In this document: positions 38,506-48,949 of the stretch, piece by piece
Numbering within the stretch: the first letter of the stretch is position 1
Layout of the letters: the number at the start of each line of letters is the position of its first letter
Program-made: the position numbers and the translations under genes
The notes under the pieces: model-generated
Told to the model about the DNA's origin: nothing
The model's database searches: none
What the model saw: only the letters and a program-made list of their open reading frames with translations
From: Gaiellales bacterium
GTDB taxonomy: Bacteria > Actinomycetota > Thermoleophilia > RBG-16-64-13
NCBI GenBank assembly: GCA_012719395.1
Contig: JAAYAL010000024.1
Location: 62,001-126,000, forward strand
Length of the DNA stretch: 64,000 bases
Direction: 5' to 3'

Positions 38506-40671
38506 ATGTACTATCGCCCCGCATTACACCAGAGGCTTGCCGGGTTCCGAGGCTACCTGGAGACACGCGATCGGCGCAGGTTGAGCATGTGGGTGGCGGG
38601 CATCCTGCTGGTGGGCATGGGCCTCATCATGTGCAGCGCCTACCTGCCGGCCAGTTACGATCTCAACGTGGGTGATCTGGCCGCTCAGACGTTCACCGCG
38701 CCTCGCAGCCTGACCTTCGAGGACCAAGAGGCCACCGAGGCCTTGAGGGTGCAGGCCGTTTCCCAGACGTCGCCCATTTACGTGCGCAACCCCAGCACGC
38801 TGGTGGACGTGACCGGGGAGGTTCGCTCGCTCTTCAGCGAAGCCGTTCGCCTGCGTACGGCTTTTCCTGAGGCAAGGCTCACCTCGGGAGTACTCTCCGC
38901 TCTTCGCGAGTCTGCGCTCCCCGCTGTCTCTGACGATACCCTTCAGTACCTGCTGACCGCAGACCAGGCTCTGGTGGACCAAGTGGAGCAGGAAGTGCTG
39001 TCTGGTCTGCGTTTGGTCTACAACAACAGCGTCAGCGAGGATACACTGCCGGAACAGCTGGCTCATATCAGCGCCATTGCCGCAAGTCTGGCTCTGCCCA
39101 GCAGGGCGCAGAGCGCTGTGAGCGAGATCGCGTCGGCTCACCTGCGGCCCAACATGGTGCTGGACGAGGAGGCCACGGAGGAACGGCGACAGGCGGCAGC
39201 CACGGGCGTGCAGCCCGTGCTGGTGTCGGTGGTGAAAGGGGAGACAATTGCGGAGGTGGGCGAGCCGCTGAGCCGGCAGCAGGTGCTGTTGCTGGAGCGG
39301 ATGGGGTACGTTGGCACTCAGGCGGACTGGAAGGTGTGGCTGGGAATACTCTTTGTTGTTCTGCTTGAGCTCGTGGCGGCCACGCTCTTCCTGCGACGCT
39401 TTGGTGCCGCTATTCTGGTTGACAACAACCTCCTGCTGAGCGCGGCCACCCTTCTCCTTCTGTTCACGGCCGTCTCCCGTCTCCTGATCATACCGCCGCT
39501 TTCGCCCTACCTCGTGCCCATTGCCACCGTGGGTCTGGTGGGCTCCATTGTATTGGGGGCCAGGGCCTCGTCCGTGCTGGTGGTATTCGCGGCGCTCAAT
39601 CTTGGCATCATGGCCCGGCTGCAGCTTGAGTACACGGTGGTGGCGCTGCTCTCCGGGCTCTGTGCCGCCTACCTTGTTTCCCACCTCATGGAGCGCTCGG
39701 AACTGCTGAATGCCGGCCTGTGGACCACGCTCATCACGGCGGTGACCGTTCTGGGCGCGGAGCTCATGACGGAAGCCCCCCTGGTGGAAGCCCTGGAGTT
39801 CACGCTGTGGGGGGTGGGGGCCGGGCTGCTCAGTTTGATCATTGCCATCGCGCTCCTGGAGGCTTTCGAGGTGGTCTTCAATCTGACCACGCCGCTACGC
39901 CTTCTGGAGCTGGGCAACCCGGCCCAGCCCCTCCTCCGCCGGCTCATGCAGGAGGCTCCCGGGACCTACAATCACAGCATAATGGTCGGGAACTTGGCGG
40001 AAGCGGCTGCAGAGGCGGTGGGGGCGGACTCCCTGCTGACCAGAGTCGGAGCCTACTACCACGACATCGGCAAGATCAATCGTCCCGAGTACTTCATCGA
40101 GAATCAGCTGCACATACACAACCCCCACGACAAGCTGAGCCCCAATCTGTCCAAGCTGGCCATCACTGCCCATGTGGGGGACGGTGTGGAGTTGGCACGG
40201 AGTTACGGTTTGCCGAAGCCTGTGGTCGACATTGTGAGACAGCACCATGGAACCTCGGTGCTCTCTTACTTCTACTACAAGGCAAGGCAGGACTCCAAAG
40301 GCGAGGTGCCGGAGGAGAGCTATCGCTACGAAGCGGACAAGCCTACCTCCCGGGAGGCGGCCATCATCATGCTGGCCGATTCCGTGGAGGCCGCCGTGAA
40401 GTCCATGCAACACCGCACCCTGAAGAAGGTGCAGATAGTCATCCGCGACATCATCAGGCAGAAGATGGAAGACGGCCAACTGGACCAGTCTCCTCTCACC
40501 TTCAGCGATCTGCACAAGATCAGCGATGCCTTCGAGGTGGTGCTGCGAGGTGCGGTGACCCACCGGATAGAGTACCCCAGCGATCACATTTCAGAGCAGC
40601 CCAGCCTGTCCACTCCCAGGTCCGGTCCGGAGTTGGTCGGGGCGAAGGCCAGGGACGGTAGGGCGAAATGA
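38506..40671 (+). CDS. 7TM-HD family protein (PgpH-like cyclic-di-AMP phosphodiesterase family)
   Basis: N-terminal extracellular region, 7 TM segments, C-terminal HD: APGTYNHSIMVGNLAEAAAEAVGADSLLTRVGAYYHDIGKINRPEYFIENQ. Confidence 0.93.
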   Translation: MYYRPALHQRLAGFRGYLETRDRRRLSMWVAGILLVGMGLIMCSAYLPASYDLNVGDLAAQTFTAPRSLTFEDQEATEALRVQAVSQTSPIYVRNPSTLVDVTGEVRSLFSEAVRLRTAFPEARLTSGVLSALRESALPAVSDDTLQYLLTADQALVDQVEQEVLSGLRLVYNNSVSEDTLPEQLAHISAIAASLALPSRAQSAVSEIASAHLRPNMVLDEEATEERRQAAATGVQPVLVSVVKGETIAEVGEPLSRQQVLLLERMGYVGTQADWKVWLGILFVVLLELVAATLFLRRFGAAILVDNNLLLSAATLLLLFTAVSRLLIIPPLSPYLVPIATVGLVGSIVLGARASSVLVVFAALNLGIMARLQLEYTVVALLSGLCAAYLVSHLMERSELLNAGLWTTLITAVTVLGAELMTEAPLVEALEFTLWGVGAGLLSLIIAIALLEAFEVVFNLTTPLRLLELGNPAQPLLRRLMQEAPGTYNHSIMVGNLAEAAAEAVGADSLLTRVGAYYHDIGKINRPEYFIENQLHIHNPHDKLSPNLSKLAITAHVGDGVELARSYGLPKPVVDIVRQHHGTSVLSYFYYKARQDSKGEVPEESYRYEADKPTSREAAIIMLADSVEAAVKSMQHRTLKKVQIVIRDIIRQKMEDGQLDQSPLTFSDLHKISDAFEVVLRGAVTHRIEYPSDHISEQPSLSTPRSGPELVGAKARDGRAK

Positions 40672-41162
40672 ACCAGAATGGGGTGGACGGGCAGGTGGTG
40701 AACCATGTGGAGGTGTCCAATCTGACGGCCTTCCCCATCCGCGCGGAGAGGGTACAGCGATTGGCGGAAGCGGTCCTCACGCAGGAGGGTGTGGCGGGCT
40801 TGGTCTCCATAGCTTTCGTGCAGACCGAGGAGATGGCTCGACTGAATCGCGATTACCGTGGAGTGGAGGGAGCCACCGACGTCCTGTCCTTCGGCGGTTC
40901 CGCTGAGGACGAAGCGTGGCCAAACCCCGAGGGCAGCGAGGAAGAGGACTACCTGGGCGACGTGGTCATCGCGCCGGGAGTGGCCGTCCAGAACGCCGCG
41001 GCTGATGAGATCCCACCGTCGCTGGAACTGGCCACCCTGGTAACGCATGGCCTGCTGCACCTGGTTGGGTACGACCACGAGACCGATGGGGGCGAGATGC
41101 TGGCGCGCCAGGAGGCACTCCTGAGTCGTCTATGGGAAGACTCGGCAAAGGACTTGATCTGA
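40668..41162 (+). CDS. ybeY: Endoribonuclease YbeY
   Basis: LNRDYRGVEGATDVLSF; HGLLHLVGYDHE. Confidence 0.95.
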   Translation: MNQNGVDGQVVNHVEVSNLTAFPIRAERVQRLAEAVLTQEGVAGLVSIAFVQTEEMARLNRDYRGVEGATDVLSFGGSAEDEAWPNPEGSEEEDYLGDVVIAPGVAVQNAAADEIPPSLELATLVTHGLLHLVGYDHETDGGEMLARQEALLSRLWEDSAKDLI

Positions 41163-41680
41163 ACGTGTCGCAGCCGCCGGAGGCGCAACCCCATCTCATC
41201 CTGAGGCGTCTGAAGCATCCAGAACCGGCCGAGCTTGCCTTGCTGGCCATGCTGGACAGGGAGGCCTTCGGGTCCACGGGGCTGAGTGAGTATGACCTGG
41301 CGCTCATGGCACACGCCGGTGTGCTGTTGGTGGCCGAAGAGGCGCAGGTGCGGGTGGGAGCGTGTCAGCTGATGAGGATGGTAGACGATCCCGGTCTGCT
41401 CTGGGTGGTGGGTCTCTATATCCTGCCGGGCTTCAGGCATGCGCGGCGTGGGCGGGCGTTCCTGGGCGAGATCGTGTCTCTTCTGCCCTCCTGGGGTGCG
41501 CGGGGGTTGGTGTTGACCGTCCACCCGAATAACGAGGTTGCCCGCCGTCTCTACCGGCACTTCGGGTTCCGCCGTGTTGATTCATTGCCGGAGTTCTATG
41601 GCCAGGGCGAGGAGAGGGAATTGCTGATACTGGATCCGGCAAGGGAATCTCAGCAGGTAGTGGGGGGTATCAATGGCTGA
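41132..41680 (+). CDS. GNAT family N-acetyltransferase (RimI-like)
   Basis: GLYILPGFRHARRGRAFLGEIVSLLPSWGARGLVLTVHPNNEVARRLYRHFGFRRV. Confidence 0.88.
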   Translation: MGRLGKGLDLNVSQPPEAQPHLILRRLKHPEPAELALLAMLDREAFGSTGLSEYDLALMAHAGVLLVAEEAQVRVGACQLMRMVDDPGLLWVVGLYILPGFRHARRGRAFLGEIVSLLPSWGARGLVLTVHPNNEVARRLYRHFGFRRVDSLPEFYGQGEERELLILDPARESQQVVGGING

Positions 41681-42587
41681 GGAACAGCCTCTGCAGGGGC
41701 CGGAACCGTATCGTTCCGGCTTCGTGGCGCTGTTGGGGCGACCCAATGCCGGCAAGTCCACCCTGGTCAACAGACTGGTGGGTCAGAAGGTCAGTATTGT
41801 TTCGGAGAAACCGCAGACCACCAGGCGACGAGTGGCCGGTGTCGTGACCAGCACCACGCATCAACTGGTGCTGCTGGACATCCCCGGCTTCCAGAAACCG
41901 CGCGATGAGCTCACGCAGCGGATGCAACACACGGTCAATGCCGTGCTGAAGGAGATAGATGCTGCCGTGTTCCTGGTTGCCGGAGATGAGCAGATCGGCA
42001 AGGGAGATGCGTTCATCGCGGGCAGCGCGGCCCAGACCGGTGTTCCGGTTATTGTAGCCGTCAACAAGGCGGATATGCTGTCGCCGGAGCAAAGGGCCCG
42101 GCAACTGGACAAAGCGCGTGGTTTGGGCGACTTTGAATCCGCCTTCGTGATCAGCGCGTTGACGGGAGAGGGCCTGGCCGAATTGCGCGTGGCGCTGGAG
42201 GCGTTGCTGCCACTGGGACCGCGCTACTTCCCCGGGAATGAAGTCACGGATCAGAGCGAGGAGGACCTGATCGCTGAGCTCATCCGGGAGAAAGCGTTGC
42301 GGGTCACCGAGCAGGACGTGCCTCATGCCGTGTCGGTGGAAGTGTTGGAGATGGAGGAGCGGGAAGGCAAGGATTTCATCTACATACGTGCGGCGGTCTT
42401 TGTTGAGCGTTCTTCCCAGCGGCCTATCCTGCTGGGCGAAGGTGGCAGGCGGCTGAAGGAGATCGGAAGCGACGCCCGCCGGGATATCGAGCATCTGCTG
42501 GGGAGGCGGGTGTACCTGGATCTGGTGGTGCAGGTGAAGAAGCACTGGCGTCGCAACCCGGGCTTTCTGGGTCGTCTGGGTCTGTGA
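41673..42587 (+). CDS. era: GTPase Era
   Basis: RSGFVALLGRPNAGKSTLVNRLVGQKVSIVSEKPQTTRRRVAGV; NKADML; KH domain (LLGRRVYLDLVVQVKKHWRRN). Confidence 0.97.
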   Translation: MAEEQPLQGPEPYRSGFVALLGRPNAGKSTLVNRLVGQKVSIVSEKPQTTRRRVAGVVTSTTHQLVLLDIPGFQKPRDELTQRMQHTVNAVLKEIDAAVFLVAGDEQIGKGDAFIAGSAAQTGVPVIVAVNKADMLSPEQRARQLDKARGLGDFESAFVISALTGEGLAELRVALEALLPLGPRYFPGNEVTDQSEEDLIAELIREKALRVTEQDVPHAVSVEVLEMEEREGKDFIYIRAAVFVERSSQRPILLGEGGRRLKEIGSDARRDIEHLLGRRVYLDLVVQVKKHWRRNPGFLGRLGL

Positions 42588-42647
42588 GGCCGTTTGACAC
42601 CCGAGGTATGATGGTAGAACACCGCGCTAGGACACGGGGGTCCAAGG

Positions 42648-43343
42648 TTGAGAGTAGAGGAACTCGCCAAGACTATCGATAGCACGCTGCTACAGCCCAC
42701 GGGCACGCAGGCGGACATTGAGGCGTTGTGCCGCGAGGCCATCGAGAACCACTTTGCCTGTGTGGTTGTCTTCCCTCACTGGGTGCCTTTGTGCCAACGC
42801 TTGGTCAAGGGGCATGACGTGAAGGTATCCACCGTAGTGAGCTATCCCTACGGCGCGGATATCCCGCGGGTGAAGGTCATGGCCGCGGAGCAGGCGGTAG
42901 CCGCCGGCGCCGACGAGCTGGAAGTGGTCATGAACATCCCGGCCATGCTGTCCGGCGACTTTCGCTTTGTGCGCGACGAACTCTCGCGGTTGGTCAAATC
43001 CGTCCGCATGAAGAGCGTCAACGCGGGGCGGGGGCTGGTCCTGGTGAAGATCATCGTAGAGGCATGCTTTCTGGACGAGAAACTCAAGAGACTGGCCTGC
43101 AAGATCGTGGAAGACATCGGCGCCGACTTCATCAAGACCTCAACCGGCAAGGGCACCGGCGGTGCCACGGTGCGTGACGTGGAGCTGTTCCGCGACCTTC
43201 TATCGGAGAGCGTAGGGGTCAAGGCCTCCGGGGGGATAGTGACGGCGGATGACGCCGAGACTATGATCAATGCCGGCGCGGCAAGACTGGGGACCTCTCA
43301 CGCCGGAGCCATTATGCAGGAGTTCTCCTCCGGCAGGGAGTGA
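42648..43343 (+). CDS. deoC: Deoxyribose-phosphate aldolase
   Basis: IDSTLLQPTGTQADIEALCREA; ADFIKTSTGKGTGGATVRDVELFRDLL; VKASGGIVTADDAETMINAGAARLGTSHA. Confidence 0.95.
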   Translation: MRVEELAKTIDSTLLQPTGTQADIEALCREAIENHFACVVVFPHWVPLCQRLVKGHDVKVSTVVSYPYGADIPRVKVMAAEQAVAAGADELEVVMNIPAMLSGDFRFVRDELSRLVKSVRMKSVNAGRGLVLVKIIVEACFLDEKLKRLACKIVEDIGADFIKTSTGKGTGGATVRDVELFRDLLSESVGVKASGGIVTADDAETMINAGAARLGTSHAGAIMQEFSSGRE

Positions 43344-43391
43344 GCTCACGCGGGGGGCCACTCGAGTCCGCCGGCAGCTCTGTACCTTCCC

Positions 43392-44138
43392 TTGGTGTCT
43401 CTTATGGCCGGTTTCCGCTCCATCAAGACCCAGGCGCTGGTGGTGGGCACCATGCGGCTGGGCGAAGCGGACCGCTTGGTGACTCTCTACACCCGCGAGC
43501 GGGGGCGAGTGTCCGCGGTGGCCAAAGGCGTGCGGCGGCCCCTCTCGCGCATCGGTGGGCGACTGGAGCCCTTCAGCCTGGTGCATGTCCTGCTTCATCC
43601 CGGTCGCAGTATTTACACCGTGACCGGAGTGGATACCATCCGCAGTTTCCAGGCTGTTCGTGAGGAACTGTTCCGCCTGGAGGCGGGGGCACAGCTGTGC
43701 GAAGCGGTGCGCGGGCTCTTCACAGAGGAGGAGGCCAACCCGGCGGCGTTCAACGTGCTGGTGCGCGGCGTGGCCAAGCTTGCCGGCGCCAGTGGGGCCG
43801 GGGAGGTGAGCGTGGCGGTCACCGGTACCATCGTGAAGCTCCTCCTGGTGCAGGGATTCGTCCCGGATCTGGCCGGCTGTGTGGCGTGTGGGACAACGGA
43901 GGGCCTCGTGGGCTTCGGGGCCGAGGAGGGGGGCATCCTCTGCTCCCATTGCCTGGAGACGGCTGCGGTCGGCTGCTTTGCTGTGACCGACGAAGGCATT
44001 CGGTGCCTGCACGACCTGGTGTCGTGCCCGCTGGCCGAACTGGACCCAAGTCGGATGGAGGAATCAGGTCTGCGGGAGGCGGAGAGGATGGCCCGCCGCC
44101 TGCTGGCGCACTACGCCGGCTGGCAGACTGGTCCCTGA
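43392..44138 (+). CDS. recO: DNA repair protein RecO
   Basis: SIKTQALVVGTMRLGEADRLVTLYTRERGRVSAVAKGVRRPLSRIGGRLEPF; zinc motif CVACGT..GGILCSHC. Confidence 0.93.
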   Translation: MVSLMAGFRSIKTQALVVGTMRLGEADRLVTLYTRERGRVSAVAKGVRRPLSRIGGRLEPFSLVHVLLHPGRSIYTVTGVDTIRSFQAVREELFRLEAGAQLCEAVRGLFTEEEANPAAFNVLVRGVAKLAGASGAGEVSVAVTGTIVKLLLVQGFVPDLAGCVACGTTEGLVGFGAEEGGILCSHCLETAAVGCFAVTDEGIRCLHDLVSCPLAELDPSRMEESGLREAERMARRLLAHYAGWQTGP

Positions 44139-44211
44139 CGCGCCCTGTGGGCTGTGCGGCGGTGGCGCGGGCTGCGGCCGGCGCCACCGGCCAAAGGGCC
44201 CGATGCCCTCT

Positions 44212-45678
<1,467 letters not shown>

Positions 45679-45793
45679 GCCGCGCCTCCCGCATCTTCTT
45701 TTCGCTGATTCTATCGGAAAGGGAGAAGCGCTGCAGCGTGCCGGCCCTGTGGGTGTAGAGTGAAGCAGGTCGCCACCGGAGAGGAGAACAGCA

Positions 45794-46020
45794 GTGCGGT
45801 GCCTTACCGGCCCCACCTTCGCGCAGGCAGTGCCGGCCGGTGTATTGACTGTGCATCGTGAGCAGCGCGTGCTGGACCGCATCAACGTGTTCCCGAGTGG
45901 TCGACGCGGACACCGGAACCACGAGTCCTACCGGGACGGAGTGGAGATCACCCCTGCCGACATCCTGGAGCGGCTCAAGCATCTGCCGGTCACAACTCGG
46001 TGCGGCTCATGATCACTCAC
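45794..46020 (+). pseudogene. Collapsed remnant of a DAK2-domain/DegV-type protein
   Basis: Frame 1: [31 protein letters not shown], then +1 frame VVDADTGT (DAK2 motif NVFPVxDxDTGT), then original frame [25 protein letters not shown] (DegV-like), all within about 230 bp. Confidence 0.65.
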
Positions 46021-46487
46021 GCCGGGGCCCTGGCCGATGCGAAGGAGGTCCAGGGCATGCTGCTCTTCGCGGCCCAACACGGCGTTGAGCCCGCCCGCTT
46101 CGTGGGATGGGACATCGCCGGTCTGGTGCTGTGGCTTATCGGCTTCCTGTTCGAGTCCGTGGGCGATTTCCAGCTGGCTCGTTTCAAGGCTGATCCTGTC
46201 AACCGGGGCAAGGTCATGGATCGAGGTCTATGGCGGTACACCAGGCACCCAACTGCTTGGGCGAAGTGGCCATGTGGTGGGGCTACTTCCTCATCGCGGG
46301 GGCAGCAGGGGGTTGGTGGGCCTTCTACAGCCCCATCATCATGACGCTGCTCATCCTGCGGGTTTCCGGAATCACCATGCTGGAGGAACGGCAGAGCCAA
46401 ACCAAGCCGGAGCACCGAGAGTACATCGAGCGCGCCAGTGCCTTCTTCCCCTGGCTCCCGCGGCGCCGTAGGCTCCCGCCGGATTGA
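46000..46487 (+). pseudogene. DegV-like fragment joined to frameshifted, N-terminally truncated DUF1295/isoprenylcysteine methyltransferase-like remnant
   Basis: MITHAGALADAKEVQGMLL then VGWDIAGLVLWLIGFLFESVGDFQLARFKADPVNRGKVMDRGLWRYTRHP (frame 1) and continuation NCLGEVAMWWGYFLIAGAAGGWWAFYSPIIMTLLILRVSGITMLEERQSQTKPEHREYIERASAFFPWLPR (other frame). Confidence 0.75.
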
Positions 46488-46517
46488 GCGCCATCGGCAG
46501 GGCGGCGTCGAAATCGG

Positions 46518-46748
46518 TTAGAGATCGTGGATGCCGGCCGGCTCCACCCCGGCCTCCCGGAGCAGCGCTTCCATCTTTGCGCGATCCACACGCGCGAAAC
46601 GCAGGGCGAGGCCGCAGTCGCTCGAGAGGTGCCGCGGCGTGGGCACCAGCCTGGTCTCCAGGCCGGCCTGCCGAGCAGCCTTGTCTGCCTTGATGGCCGC
46701 GGAGGTGGTGTGGAACACCACCACGGAGCGCGCCTCGGTTGCGGGCAT
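46518..46748 (-). CDS. DUF3343 family protein
   Basis: SVVVFHTTSAAIKADKAARQAGLETRLVPTPRHLSSDCGLALRFARVD; about 76 aa, immediately downstream of cysteine desulfurase. Confidence 0.88.
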   Translation of the reverse strand: MPATEARSVVVFHTTSAAIKADKAARQAGLETRLVPTPRHLSSDCGLALRFARVDRAKMEALLREAGVEPAGIHDL

Positions 46749-47977
46749 CAGGCCTCCTTTCCCGAGCGACCCCGCGTGGCAGCAGATGCCTCCACGCAGG
46801 GAGGCACGCGGGGAGCGTGGGCAGCAGAGGCAGCAACTTCTGAGACCGCGCTGATGACGCGCTGAACGTCCTCTCTTGTGGTGAAGACACCGGCGGCGAG
46901 ACGCACGGTGCCTTCGGGGAAGGTGCCCAGCGTGCGATGCGCTGCCGGAGCGCAGTGTAGGCCCACCCGAGTGAGGATACTGAAGTCCTCGTCGAGCCGG
47001 AGACCCACTTCATCCACCCTCATGCCGTCGATGCGGAGGCTGAAGGTGGAGGTGCGGCGCTCTGCCGCCGCCGGCCCATACAGGTGGACTCCGGGAATAG
47101 CGGCCAGTCCATCCCACAGCTCCTGCTCCACGGCCACCTCGGCTTGGCGGACTGACTCGATGCGCTGATCGGTCAAAAAGTCGATAGCCGCGCGCAGGCC
47201 GGCCAATCCTACTCCGTTGGGCGTCCCCGCCTCGAAACGATCGGGCAGCATGTCAGGGTGCTCCTCCCGCTCCGACCGGCTGCCCGTGCCACCACGCACC
47301 AGCGGCTGCAGCCGTTCCGGCGGGAATCCCGGTGCCAGCACCAGCCCGCCCGTCCCGGTCGGCCCCAGCAACGCCTTGTGGCCGGTGAAGGCCAGCAGGT
47401 CTATGTGCGCCGCCTGCAGGTCCAGGGGTAGGGCACCCACGGTTTGCGCGCCGTCCACTAGGAACAACGCATCCGCTTCGTGAGCCAACAGCCCCATCTC
47501 CACAACGGGCTGAATGGTGCCGGTGACGTTGCTGGCATGGGTGGCACAGGCCAAAGTAGCCCCACGGGCGAGCTCCTGTCTCCAGACGTCCAGCTGGATC
47601 AGCCCCTGGTGGTCGCAGGGGACCACACTGATGGCGACGCCTCTCCTCTCCAGTTCCCGCAGGGGCCGCATAAGCGAGTTGTGCTCCATTGAGGTGGTGA
47701 CCACTCGATCACCAGGGCGGAGGAGGCCGAATAGCGCCAGGTTGAGGGCGTGGGTGGCATTGAGGGTGAAGATGACGCGAAAGGGGTCGTCGATATGCAC
47801 CAGATTCGCGACCGCCTCCCGTGCCTCCAGGACGGCGAGCCCGGCCGCGATAGAGAGCCGGTGTCCCGACCGGCCGGGGTTCCCCCCCGAGTGTTCGAGG
47901 AAGTCGGCCATAGCCTGAGCCACCTGGGGGGGCTTGGGCCATGAAGTGGCGGCATTGTCCAGATACACGACGTTCAT
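46748..47977 (-). CDS. Aminotransferase class V / cysteine desulfurase family protein
   Basis: VVYLDNAATSWPKPPQVAQAMADFLEHSGGNPGRSGHRLS; FTGHKALLGPTGTGGLVL; RVGLHCAPAAHRTLGTFPEGTVRLA. Start ATG 47977. Confidence 0.93.
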   Translation of the reverse strand: MNVVYLDNAATSWPKPPQVAQAMADFLEHSGGNPGRSGHRLSIAAGLAVLEAREAVANLVHIDDPFRVIFTLNATHALNLALFGLLRPGDRVVTTSMEHNSLMRPLRELERRGVAISVVPCDHQGLIQLDVWRQELARGATLACATHASNVTGTIQPVVEMGLLAHEADALFLVDGAQTVGALPLDLQAAHIDLLAFTGHKALLGPTGTGGLVLAPGFPPERLQPLVRGGTGSRSEREEHPDMLPDRFEAGTPNGVGLAGLRAAIDFLTDQRIESVRQAEVAVEQELWDGLAAIPGVHLYGPAAAERRTSTFSLRIDGMRVDEVGLRLDEDFSILTRVGLHCAPAAHRTLGTFPEGTVRLAAGVFTTREDVQRVISAVSEVAASAAHAPRVPPCVEASAATRGRSGKEA

Positions 47978-48139
47978 ACCCTGCACAACCTTACCGCAGG
48001 TTCGCGCGCCAAGGGGGGCGATCTCCTGGCGCTTGGTCGCCATCATGATAGACGACTATCGAACAGATGACGAAGCACTGACCCATGGCGGGATCACTTC
48101 GCGAGGAGAAGCGGAGCGACGGTCTGGGTCGGGGGAGAG

Positions 48140-48949
48140 TCAGGATTCAAATAGGTGCGCAGTGTGGGCCGTGCGGGCACGCTCCAGCGCGGCGGCGTGT
48201 GCTCGAAGCTCCACCTGGTCGTCCAAAGGCGCCAGTGGCAGGCCGGCGTAGCCACGTCGGCGGAGTGCCACCGAGAGCAGATGGTCGGCCACGTGTGGGT
48301 TCTTGGGGAGGAGTGACCCGTGCAGATAGGTGCCGATGGCGTTTCGGTAGAGGGCGCCCTCGCTGCAACCGTCACCCGCGTTGCCCGAGCCTACCAGCAC
48401 CTTGGCCAGAGCCGGGGTCCCCTCGTGGAGGAAGGTGAGGCCGCTGTGGTTCTCGAAGCCCACCAGCGTTCGCAGCTCCGCCGACTCCCCCGCCCGCTCC
48501 TCGGTCGACGCCCACAACGCGGCCGCATTGCTCAACTCTGCCACCATGTTGCCGACCAGGCGGCGGGAGCCCCCCTCCGTGTGGGCGTCAAACACGGAGA
48601 TGCCGGGTAGCGTGTCACCCTCGTAGGTGTGGAAGTAGTGGCCGAAGAGTTGGTAGCCGCCGCAGACGGCGAGGGCGGGGAGGCCGTCGTTCACTTCGCG
48701 CCTGATGTCGGGCCCCATTGTCTCCAAGTAGGCGGCCACGAGCTTCTGGCCGCGATCCTGTCCTCCGCCCATGAAGAGGAGGTCTGCTCGGCCGAAGTCC
48801 GGCCGGTCCCCCGGGTTGACGCCGATCACTTCAAAGGCCAGCCCCCGCCACTGCAGACGCATGGTGAGGGCAATGATGTTGCCCAGATCCCCGTAGAGGT
48901 TCATGTGCCGTGGGAAGAGGTGATAGATGCGTAGGGGGGGCTGAGTCAT
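48140..48949 (-). CDS. gatD: Type 1 glutamine amidotransferase, lipid II isoglutaminyl synthase subunit GatD-like
   Basis: YHLFPRHMNLYGDLGNIIAL; LAVCGGYQLFGHYF; adjacent to MurT. Confidence 0.92.
   Translation of the reverse strand: MTQPPLRIYHLFPRHMNLYGDLGNIIALTMRLQWRGLAFEVIGVNPGDRPDFGRADLLFMGGGQDRGQKLVAAYLETMGPDIRREVNDGLPALAVCGGYQLFGHYFHTYEGDTLPGISVFDAHTEGGSRRLVGNMVAELSNAAALWASTEERAGESAELRTLVGFENHSGLTFLHEGTPALAKVLVGSGNAGDGCSEGALYRNAIGTYLHGSLLPKNPHVADHLLSVALRRRGYAGLPLAPLDDQVELRAHAAALERARTAHTAHLFES

Noticed and set aside
42593-42619. TTGACA-N15-TAGAAC upstream of deoC
   Set aside because: Spacer of 15 is short and the -10 is poor; possible promoter but not strong enough to call.
45858-46088. 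Separate ORF (76 aa) annotated by the ORF track
   Set aside because: Not an independent gene; it contains the out-of-frame piece (VVDADTGT) of the DAK2-like remnant.
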